Shown one piece after another: positions 1-4,836 of a stretch of DNA of 5,918 nucleotides. The notes under the pieces are model-generated. The model ran no database searches. It worked only from the letters and a program-made list of their open reading frames with translations, and was not told the DNA's origin. The position numbers and the translations under genes were made by a program. Source of the DNA: JBPOFM01 sp038259855 (lineage in GTDB: Bacteria > Bacteroidota > Bacteroidia > Flavobacteriales > Flavobacteriaceae); assembly GCA_038259855.1 (NCBI GenBank), contig JBBSOJ010000206.1, positions 1 through 5,918 of the forward strand. Direction: 5' to 3'. How positions within the stretch are numbered: position 1 is the first letter of the stretch; every line of letters begins with the position of its first letter.

Positions 1-264
1 AAAGCCAAAGGCCCAATCCGATTGCGCAAAAAGTAAATCCCTATTCCGGAAATAGTACATCAGTAAATATTAAAATGTTTGCGGAGCGACCCCATAGGTT
101 TATGTGTAAAATGAGCGTAAATTTTTCAATTGATTGCTTTCAAAGGCTTTTGAAATAAATTTGATAATTTTCAATCTTAATAGAATGTGAAAATTCCGCT
201 GAAAGGTGATTATTAGGAAAAATTTTATTTTCTTCACGGTTAATTTAACCAACTAACTTGAATT
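1..264. other. left-edge region, no confident gene
   Basis: No gene can be assigned here. Three short open stretches reach the left edge and compete. A plus-strand frame ends at a TAA at 34-36 and would give a basic C-terminus KAKGPIRLRKK. A second plus frame stays open from 3 to a TAA at 156-158, about 51 codons without a recognisable motif. A minus-strand frame begins with ATG at 60-58 and runs off the edge (MYYFRNRDLLF...). The first is the most protein-like tail but is too short to identify. A small inverted repeat CTATT/AATAG centred on the palindrome TTCCGGAA (41-55) lacks a T-run, so it is not a standard terminator. The rest is AT-rich leader of the EEP gene and carries its promoter candidate. 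Confidence 0.4.
134..163 (+). promoter_or_regulatory. predicted Bacteroidota-type promoter of the EEP gene
   Basis: TTG at 134-136, a 19-base spacer and TAAATTTG at 156-163 match the TTG-N17-23-TAnnTTTG form known for the Bacteroidota primary sigma factor. Transcription would start near 170, giving a leader of roughly 105 bases before the ATG at 277. The motif match is visible in the sequence; its activity is inferred, and in AT-rich DNA such matches can occur by chance. Confidence 0.5.
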
Positions 265-276
265 TTGCTCATTCTC

Positions 277-1335
277 ATGATAGTGATTTATATTTTTAGT
301 GTCATATTTATAATAACACCCTTCTTTCCGGCAACAGGTTTTACACATTGGTTTTTTAGGACGGCTGATTTCGTGAGAATCCAATCCATGGCTATCGAAC
401 TTGTTTTATTGATTTTAATGCTGGTGTTTGAACGAGATTATGGCACCTTTCAGTACCTATTAGTTGTTGGTCTCGCTGGTGCCTTCATCTATCAATTGGT
501 TAAAGTACTTCCCTACACAAAACTCTACAAGCGCAGAGATTCATCAAGTGAGAGTGACGGTATGGTTTCTATTTTGGCAATGAATGTCTTACAGACCAAT
601 ACACAATATGACAAACTTAAGGACCTTGTAAAACTCCATGATCCTGACCTTGTGCTTACCATGGAAACCAATAACAATTGGGAACTGGCACTGACTGATA
701 TTGAAACGCATTATCCGTTTCAGGTGAAAATTCCATTGGAGAATTTTTATGGGATGCATCTCTATTCGAAAAAAGAGTTAGATAAGGTTACCACGCATTT
801 TAAAGTTGAGGACAACATTCCATCAATTCATTTTGATTATCAAATCAATAAACAAACATCCGTATTTTTTGCCTGCTTGCATCCCGCACCTCCTAGCCCT
901 ACTGAAAATGAAACTTCAAAAGAACAGGATGCGGAGCTTATGTTAACTGGGAAACACATCCGGACGTTAGATCAACCATGTGTGGTTTTCGGTGACATGA
1001 ATGATGTGGTATGGAGCAGAACAACACGTCTGTTTAAGAAAATGACCAAAATGATCGACCCTCGGGAAGGGCGTGGCTTTTTTCCAACCTTCCATGCAGG
1101 CTATCGATTAGTAAGGTTTCCTTTAGATCATCTTTTTATTACAGAAGATTTATATGTCGATAAAATGGAACTTACGAGTAATTTTGGGAGTGACCATTTT
1201 GGTGTTTATTACGAAATTCATCATAAAAAAAGAGAAAAACCTGATACCAATGGTAAGCTTGATGCCGAAGAAACTGTTGAAGTAGAAGAGAAAATTGAGA
1301 ATGGCAAAGAAAATGCTCAAGAAAAAGTGAATTAA
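277..1335 (+). CDS. membrane-anchored endonuclease/exonuclease/phosphatase (EEP) family protein
   Basis: Probable metal-dependent phosphoesterase of the EEP fold (DNase I / exonuclease III / phosphodiesterase superfamily); the substrate cannot be told. Residue numbers count from the ATG at 277 (352 aa). The N-terminus has about three membrane segments (near 1-16, 38-52 and 57-76). The loop between the first two contains HWFFRTADFVRIQ (24-36), resembling the HWW-R-DF-R-Q loop I recall from membrane-bound EEP proteins of Bacteroidota. The soluble domain carries the expected superfamily motifs in order: AMNVLQTN (N103), METN (E130), ACLHP (H202), GDMND (D240, N242), LDHLF (D284) and SDHFG (D306, H307), so the active site looks intact. 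A charged tail of about 36 residues follows. An in-frame TTG at 265 would add four residues; a stop at 259-261 rules out anything longer, and ATG is preferred. The family call is confident; whether it cuts nucleic acid, lipid or inositol phosphates is unknown. Confidence 0.88.
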   Translation: MIVIYIFSVIFIITPFFPATGFTHWFFRTADFVRIQSMAIELVLLILMLVFERDYGTFQYLLVVGLAGAFIYQLVKVLPYTKLYKRRDSSSESDGMVSILAMNVLQTNTQYDKLKDLVKLHDPDLVLTMETNNNWELALTDIETHYPFQVKIPLENFYGMHLYSKKELDKVTTHFKVEDNIPSIHFDYQINKQTSVFFACLHPAPPSPTENETSKEQDAELMLTGKHIRTLDQPCVVFGDMNDVVWSRTTRLFKKMTKMIDPREGRGFFPTFHAGYRLVRFPLDHLFITEDLYVDKMELTSNFGSDHFGVYYEIHHKKREKPDTNGKLDAEETVEVEEKIENGKENAQEKVN

Positions 1336-1456
1336 TTCAGATTTTGAGTACCGCTTTTTTTTACAAAAATAACTATGGAACTATGTAGGTGAAATCCCAG
1401 TTATTAAAACTATCAACTATATTCTATGAATAGTATATTATAAAATGTTTGAACCC

Positions 1457-1505
1457 AAAAAAAAGCAGCAACTATATTTCACTTAAATACAGCTGCTGCT
1501 TTTTT
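1457..1505. terminator. bidirectional rho-independent terminator between convergent genes
   Basis: GCAGCA at 1465-1470 pairs with TGCTGC at 1494-1499, flanked by eight A on the left and six T on the right, so a hairpin plus U-run forms on either strand. Read on the minus strand the hairpin is stronger: a wobble pair extends the stem to nine pairs, the loop holds a further TATTT/AAATA stem, and eight T follow. It starts 17 bases after the stop of the small minus-strand gene and about 120 bases after the EEP stop, so it probably serves mainly the small gene and insulates the two from each other. Confidence 0.85.
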
Positions 1506-1522
1506 GATTCCGCTAAAAATTA

Positions 1523-1684
1523 TCAGTCTTTATTAGGGGTTTTCGTTCCTTCCAATCTGCGATCGTCCTTGTTCTTTTCACCATATTGGCTTTTCGATTC
1601 TTTCTTGATCGGACCTTTCTCAACTTTTTTATGGTTTTCCGGATCAAATTTTTCCTTTTCGGATGTTTTCTTGCTATCTGACAT
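1523..1684 (-). CDS. small highly charged hypothetical protein (53 aa)
   Basis: Unrecognised small protein read on the minus strand from ATG (1684-1682) to TGA (1525-1523). It begins MSDSKKTSEKEKFDPENHKK and ends GTKTPNKD. Twenty-eight of 53 residues are charged (14 K, 2 R, 7 E, 5 D), there is no Cys or Trp, and only a handful of hydrophobic residues, so it is probably soluble and intrinsically disordered, in the manner of hydrophilins and small stress proteins. Support for a real gene: an A-rich leader before the ATG of the Bacteroidota type, a promoter-like motif 30-58 bases upstream, and a strong terminator 17 bases after the stop with its better U-run on this strand. The opposite strand has a longer open frame, but its Phe/Ser/Cys-rich product looks like an antisense shadow. 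A function in desiccation or osmotic stress is only a guess from composition. Confidence 0.7.
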   Translation of the reverse strand: MSDSKKTSEKEKFDPENHKKVEKGPIKKESKSQYGEKNKDDRRLEGTKTPNKD

Positions 1685-1713
1685 ATCTTGATTTTTTTTA
1701 TTATTAATAGTCT

Positions 1714-1742
1714 CTAAATTAATAATTAAGCGTTAAGCACAA
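1714..1742 (-). promoter_or_regulatory. possible promoter of the small charged protein gene
   Basis: On the minus strand, TTG (1742-1740), an 18-base spacer and TAATTTAG (1721-1714) match the TTG-N17-23-TAnnTTTG form with one mismatch in the last four bases of the -7 element. The start of transcription would lie near 1707, about 23 bases before the ATG. The AT-only inverted repeat at 1701-1725 covers the -7 element and start site, which would be a natural place for a repressor or for a structure in the nascent RNA, but it may be simple AT-richness. Confidence 0.3.
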
Positions 1743-2002
1743 TGCTTCAATTACAAGAAATATGAACGGTATAACAATTACTAACAATCAGACTTGATCA
1801 CCATGTTGCTCCTAATCACATAATACGTTCTAAGAGAAGTTTAGTCAATTGACAATTTTAAAAAAAATGTCATTTTCTAATGTTGAAGGCCTAAAGACCA
1901 AAAATCGAATATCCAATTATAACCATTATAGTTTCAATAAGATCCAAATCTTAATCTCAATTAAACACTTCATTACGTTAGGATTATAACGCAATGAGTC
2001 AA

Positions 2003-2030
2003 TTGATATCCTTGACATGAAATATTTTTG
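2003..2030 (+). promoter_or_regulatory. predicted promoter of the two-dehydrogenase operon
   Basis: TTG at 2003-2005, a 17-base spacer and TATTTTTG at 2023-2030 fit the Bacteroidota TTG-N17-23-TAnnTTTG form exactly. The transcript would begin around 2036-2038 and have a very short leader of about 10 bases before the ATG at 2048. TTGACA at 2012-2017 resembles an E. coli -35 box but has no partner at the right distance and is probably coincidental. Confidence 0.55.
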
Positions 2031-2047
2031 AGAAAACAGAGTAAACT

Positions 2048-2857
2048 ATGAATAAGCGTTTAATCAATCAGAGTGCTATCATTACTGGTTCAAGTGGCGG
2101 TATAGGGAGAGCTATCGCGATAGAGTTTGCCAAAGAAGGTGCCAATGTAACGATCAATTATGCCAATAATAAAGAGGGAGCTGAAGAAACAGCACATCTT
2201 CTATCTGAAATATATGGAGACGTTAAGGTGTTGGTCATAAAAGCAGATGTCAGCAAGGAAGATGAAGTAAAGCAACTTTTCAATAAAAGCATCAAGGAAT
2301 TTGGTACTATAGACATTTGCGTAGCAAATGCGGGCATTCAGATGGATCATAAATTGCACGAAATGCCTTTGGATGCCTGGCAAAAAGTGATTGATGTCAA
2401 TCTCACTGGTCAATTTTTATGTGCAAAAGAGGCCATTAACGAATTTCTAAAACGAGGTGAACGACCTGATATTTCCAAAGCACTAGGGAAACTGATTCAT
2501 ATCAGTTCTGTTCATGAAGTTATTCCTTGGGCCGGCCATTCAAACTATGCGGCTTCCAAAGGAGGATTAGCGATGTTGATGCAGAGTATCTGCCAAGAAT
2601 ATGGCCCTCATGGCATTCGATGTAACTCCTTGGCTCCAGGAGCCACAAAAACAGATATCAATAAAGATTCTTGGGATGATCCTAAAGGTCTGAAAAAGAT
2701 TCTAAAACTAGTTCCTCAAAAAAGAATGGGAGAACCTGAAGATATGGGAAAAGCAGCGGTTTGGCTCGCTTCTGATGAATCAGACTATGTCAATGGCACC
2801 ACGCTTTTTGTAGATGGTGGCATGACCTGCTATCCTGGTTTTACAACAAATGGTTAA
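2048..2857 (+). CDS. glucose 1-dehydrogenase-like short-chain dehydrogenase (SDR)
   Basis: Probably oxidises beta-D-glucose to glucono-1,5-lactone with NAD(P)+ in the cytoplasm; another sugar or polyol is possible. The 269-aa protein is a complete classical SDR: cofactor loop TGSSGGIG (13-20), ADV (D67), NAG (94-96), N118, catalytic S154, and Y167/K171 in YAASK. Glucose dehydrogenase-like blocks are SSVHEVIPW (153-161), GEPED (228-232), WLASDESDYV (239-248) and the ending DGGMTCYPGF; the SSVHE-IPW and DGGMT-YP-F pattern closely follows Bacillus glucose 1-dehydrogenase as I recall it. Between N118 and the catalytic serine there are several more residues (about 136-147, GERPDISKALGK) than in the 261-aa Bacillus enzyme, as in a common non-Bacillus subfamily. 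Y38-A39 follows the second beta strand where NAD-only enzymes have Asp, so NADP(H) should be accepted. First gene of an apparent operon. The SDR call is certain; the substrate is likely but not proven. Confidence 0.9.
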   Translation: MNKRLINQSAIITGSSGGIGRAIAIEFAKEGANVTINYANNKEGAEETAHLLSEIYGDVKVLVIKADVSKEDEVKQLFNKSIKEFGTIDICVANAGIQMDHKLHEMPLDAWQKVIDVNLTGQFLCAKEAINEFLKRGERPDISKALGKLIHISSVHEVIPWAGHSNYAASKGGLAMLMQSICQEYGPHGIRCNSLAPGATKTDINKDSWDDPKGLKKILKLVPQKRMGEPEDMGKAAVWLASDESDYVNGTTLFVDGGMTCYPGFTTNG

Positions 2858-2875
2858 TATTAAATAAATATAATT

Positions 2876-3694
2876 ATGGATTTAAAAATAAAAGGCAGAA
2901 CGGCCTTAATTACCGGAGGCGATTCCGGTATCGGTATTGAAACAGCAAAGTTTTTAGCAAGAGAAGGTGTGAATATCATTCTTTCAGACAGGAAAGATGA
3001 CGCTGGGTTAAAAAATGCCGTTAAACAAGTAGAAAAAGAATGTAACCATGGCGCTAAAGTGATGGGTATAGCGGCTGACATTTCAAAAAACGAGCAAGTC
3101 GTCGCAATGGCTGATAAAATTGAAAAGGAATTTGGGGGTGCGCACATTATTTTTCACGCTGCAGGTGCGCGAGGTGCTGCTGATGATTTTTTAAAATTGA
3201 CGGATGATGATTGGATGAAAACAATTGAAGTTGATCTTATGGGCGCCGTGCGCGTCGCTCGTGCCTTTGTACCCCATATGCAGAAACTAAAGTGGGGACG
3301 CATGATCTTGGTGGCTTCAGAAAATGCATTTCAGCCCTATATAGAAGAAAGCCCATATAATGCCTGTAAAGCGGCTATTATCAATCTATCAAAATGTTTA
3401 TCGAGATCCTATTCTAAAGAAAATATACTGTTTAATGTTATTTCACCCGCTTTCATTGAAACACCAATGACAGATGCCATGATGGAAGAATTGGCAGAAG
3501 AAAAAGGATCTACAGTGGAGGAAGCAGTGAATGACTTTGTAAAAGAACACCGTCCTCATATCGCCATGCAACGTCGAGGCAGAACTGAAGAAGTAGCCTC
3601 CATGGTGGCCTTTTTATGTTCTGAACATGCTAGTTATATCAATGGTTCCAACATTCGGATTGATGGTGGCGCCGTAGAGTCTGCTTTCGGTTAG
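2876..3694 (+). CDS. SDR family oxidoreductase with altered asparagine positions
   Basis: NAD(P)-dependent dehydrogenase or reductase of unknown substrate, 272 aa, beginning 18 bases after the glucose dehydrogenase-like gene and surely cotranscribed with it. Classical SDR marks are TGGDSGIG (13-20), ADI (D68), S148 in ILVASEN, and Y161/K165 in YNACK, ending in NGSNIRIDGG. Two usual asparagines are replaced: the NAAG motif reads HAAG (H94), and the tetrad Asn of the VNLxG stretch is Asp (VDLMG, D120). D38 ends the second beta strand, a mark of NAD(H) preference. A longer substrate loop with MTDAMMEELAEEKG and RPHIAMQRRGR (198-236) resembles a subfamily common in proteobacterial and Bacteroidota genomes whose substrates are mostly unassigned. 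The ATG at 2876 gives a normal N-terminus just ahead of the cofactor loop. It has no tight match to FabG, so no specific reaction is claimed. Confidence 0.87.
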   Translation: MDLKIKGRTALITGGDSGIGIETAKFLAREGVNIILSDRKDDAGLKNAVKQVEKECNHGAKVMGIAADISKNEQVVAMADKIEKEFGGAHIIFHAAGARGAADDFLKLTDDDWMKTIEVDLMGAVRVARAFVPHMQKLKWGRMILVASENAFQPYIEESPYNACKAAIINLSKCLSRSYSKENILFNVISPAFIETPMTDAMMEELAEEKGSTVEEAVNDFVKEHRPHIAMQRRGRTEEVASMVAFLCSEHASYINGSNIRIDGGAVESAFG

Positions 3695-3713
3695 AAGCTA
3701 TAACAAACACCTG

Positions 3714-3751
3714 AAAAGCTCTTGATTTATCCTAAATCTGGAGCTTTTTTT
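3714..3751 (+). terminator. rho-independent terminator of the dehydrogenase operon
   Basis: AAAAGCTC (3714-3721) pairs with GAGCTTTT (3741-3748); inside, GATTTA (3724-3729) pairs with TAAATC (3733-3738) around a three-base TCC loop, with a 2-by-2 internal bulge between the stems. Seven T (3745-3751) follow the stem G/C. It begins 20 bases after the stop of the second dehydrogenase. The A-run on the left is short, so it is weaker in the minus direction, although it lies downstream of the convergent hydrolase gene. Confidence 0.9.
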
Positions 3752-3848
3752 AGCTATTGGGTGTAACCTTTTTGCTCTTACCATTAGCTTATAACGTTTG
3801 GATTGCAGCGTTTATATTACGGATTTAGGTCTTCGAGATTCGAAATTT

Positions 3849-3883
3849 GGATTTTGGATTTTGGATTTTGGATTTTGGATTTT
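3849..3883. repeat. tandem heptamer repeat (GGATTTT) x5
   Basis: Five perfect head-to-tail copies of the 7-base unit GGATTTT occupy 3849-3883, with a partial unit (TTT) before them at 3846-3848. They lie in the space between the operon terminator and the stop of the convergent hydrolase gene. Both plus-strand frames that cross them translate as FWILDFG-type periodic peptides, which are artefacts of the repeat. Such heptamer tracts are prone to slippage and copy number change. No coding or regulatory role is evident; for the hydrolase transcript they would form an AAAATCC-repeat 3' end. Confidence 0.9.
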
Positions 3884-3938
3884 TATATGTGAAATTTATC
3901 TTTCAGCATTTGCCTTTTTCCTTTTCGTATCTCAACTT

Positions 3939-4691
3939 CTACAAGTCGATAGAACCAATTCTCTTAATATGTCTGGCTAATTTTCTAGTGGTTTCCATAG
4001 GAATCAAATGCCCTACCCCGCTCAACACCAATAAAGTCCCTTTTGAGAGATAAGGCATGACGTCTTTATAAATAGCATCCATTGAAATGACGGGATCATC
4101 TTTTGAGCAAATAACCACGGTGGGGATTTCCAAACCATTGATTCTATCAGAAATATCATGCTTCATGCCTACATTGATCCACCAATCCCAAACGTTGGGT
4201 TGAATTCTCAATTGTGATTCCACTGCGTATTCAGATTTACCTTTCTTAAGATGTTTTTTTGTGACATTTTCAACAGTTGCAATAGCTTCTTCCCTATTCG
4301 GATGGTTCAACATACGCTTTTTTTCGTCTGCTGACATATTTTCTATCGTTGGTGGTGACGGCGCTATCAAAAGAATCTTTTTAGGCCTGGTCGCTTCATT
4401 GATCAGGGCAGCATATAATACTAATTTCGCACCCATTGAATGACCACATAATACATACGATTTAAGATTTAATGTGGCAATTTGGTCATTTATATATTTA
4501 GCAAAAAAATAAATAGAAGGCTCCTCCTCCATTGGAGTTTCATTAAAACCTGGAAGATTCAATAAGATACAGGTGAATTTTTTTGACAATCGCTTCGCCA
4601 ACCACCTCCAACTGCCAGCATCTCCACCAAAATAATGAACGAACACCAAATGAGTTTTACCTGTTCCTATAATTTCATAATTATTTGCCAT
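3939..4691 (-). CDS. alpha/beta hydrolase fold protein
   Basis: Likely esterase, lipase or other hydrolase acting on a small substrate, cytoplasmic, 250 aa with no signal peptide. The oxyanion region is HYFGG (19-23), the nucleophile elbow GHSMG (83-87, S85), the acid most likely D199 in CSKDDP, and the base H228 in GVGHLIPME, so the catalytic triad is complete and the length is normal. Residues 115-180 form the variable cap between core strands and contain a Lys-rich helix (KKHLKKGK) and NVWDWWINVGM. The start at 4691 places the first beta strand directly after MANNYEI; AGGGAG sits only two bases before the ATG, too close for an ideal ribosome site. It is convergent with the dehydrogenase operon and divergent from the GH13 gene, so it is its own unit. 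Substrate cannot be assigned; haloperoxidase-, menaquinone- or lactone-hydrolase-like annotations would all be guesses. Confidence 0.88.
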   Translation of the reverse strand: MANNYEIIGTGKTHLVFVHYFGGDAGSWRWLAKRLSKKFTCILLNLPGFNETPMEEEPSIYFFAKYINDQIATLNLKSYVLCGHSMGAKLVLYAALINEATRPKKILLIAPSPPTIENMSADEKKRMLNHPNREEAIATVENVTKKHLKKGKSEYAVESQLRIQPNVWDWWINVGMKHDISDRINGLEIPTVVICSKDDPVISMDAIYKDVMPYLSKGTLLVLSGVGHLIPMETTRKLARHIKRIGSIDL

Positions 4692-4775
4692 TACTCCCTG
4701 AATATTGCATTGTTGTGCTCAAGATATAGGTTATAATTGGTATTCATTTACAAAAAACTAAAACAGTTAAAAAAA

Positions 4776-4809
4776 TGCTGATTTCGGTTAAGTATCAGCT
4801 TATTCAGCA
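4776..4809. promoter_or_regulatory. inverted repeat with two alternative right arms
   Basis: GCTGAT at 4777-4782 pairs with ATCAGC at 4794-4799 (11-base loop), while TGCTGA at 4776-4781 can pair equally with TCAGCA at 4804-4809. The two pairings exclude each other. On the minus strand the first hairpin is followed by ATTTTTTT, which is the shape of a weak rho-independent terminator pointing toward the hydrolase gene. It lies between divergent starts and just upstream of the -7 element of the GH13 gene. It may therefore be an operator, a terminator of antisense transcription, or chance; the sequence does not decide. Confidence 0.4.
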
Positions 4810-4812
4810 CTG

Positions 4813-4820
4813 TACATTTG
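4813..4820 (+). promoter_or_regulatory. possible -7 promoter element of the GH13 gene
   Basis: TACATTTG matches TAnnTTTG exactly. No good TTG partner lies 17-23 bases upstream; the nearest is TTA at 4788-4790 with a 22-base spacer, so the promoter may be weak or need an activator, perhaps acting at the neighbouring inverted repeat. Transcription would start near 4827, leaving a leader of about 10 bases. Confidence 0.35.
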
Positions 4821-4836
4821 CGATTAAAATCATGTT

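Larger units (their letters stand above)
1685..2047. other. AT-rich divergent intergenic region
   Basis: This 363-base stretch separates the small minus-strand gene from the dehydrogenase operon and must hold the promoters of both. Visible items are an AT-only inverted repeat TTATTAAT/ATTAATAA (1701-1708 and 1718-1725, spacer 9), which overlaps the minus-strand promoter candidate, and a good plus-strand promoter motif at 2003-2030. A 40-codon open frame at 1867-1989 begins after an A-run but has no recognisable features. No tRNA, riboswitch or transposon end was recognised in the middle part (about 1745-2000), which is longer than two simple promoters need. Confidence 0.6.

Noticed and set aside
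1316..1361. Palindrome TGAATTAATTCA at the EEP stop followed by eight T as a terminator
   Set aside because: The stem is AT-rich and short, six bases separate it from the T-run, and a far better terminator lies downstream at 1457-1505.
1449..1691. 80-codon plus-strand frame rich in Phe, Ser and Cys
   Set aside because: It crosses a strong terminator hairpin and is antisense to the 53-residue gene, whose composition, start context and terminator are more convincing.
1867..1989. 40-codon plus-strand frame starting MSFSNVEGLKTK after an A-run
   Set aside because: No motif, membrane segment or terminator, typical of chance frames in AT-rich spacer; it cannot be supported without conservation data.
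2012..2017. TTGACA as an E. coli-type -35 box before the dehydrogenase operon
   Set aside because: No matching -10 box lies 16-18 bases further on, and the Bacteroidota-type pair at 2003-2030 fits better.
2860..3147. 95-codon minus-strand frame
   Set aside because: It is antisense to the second dehydrogenase, whose motifs are complete, so this is a shadow frame.
3798..4053. Two overlapping plus-strand frames of 60 and 68 codons with FWILDFG repeats
   Set aside because: The periodic peptide is the three-frame reading of the 7-base tandem repeat, and the frames run antisense into the hydrolase gene.
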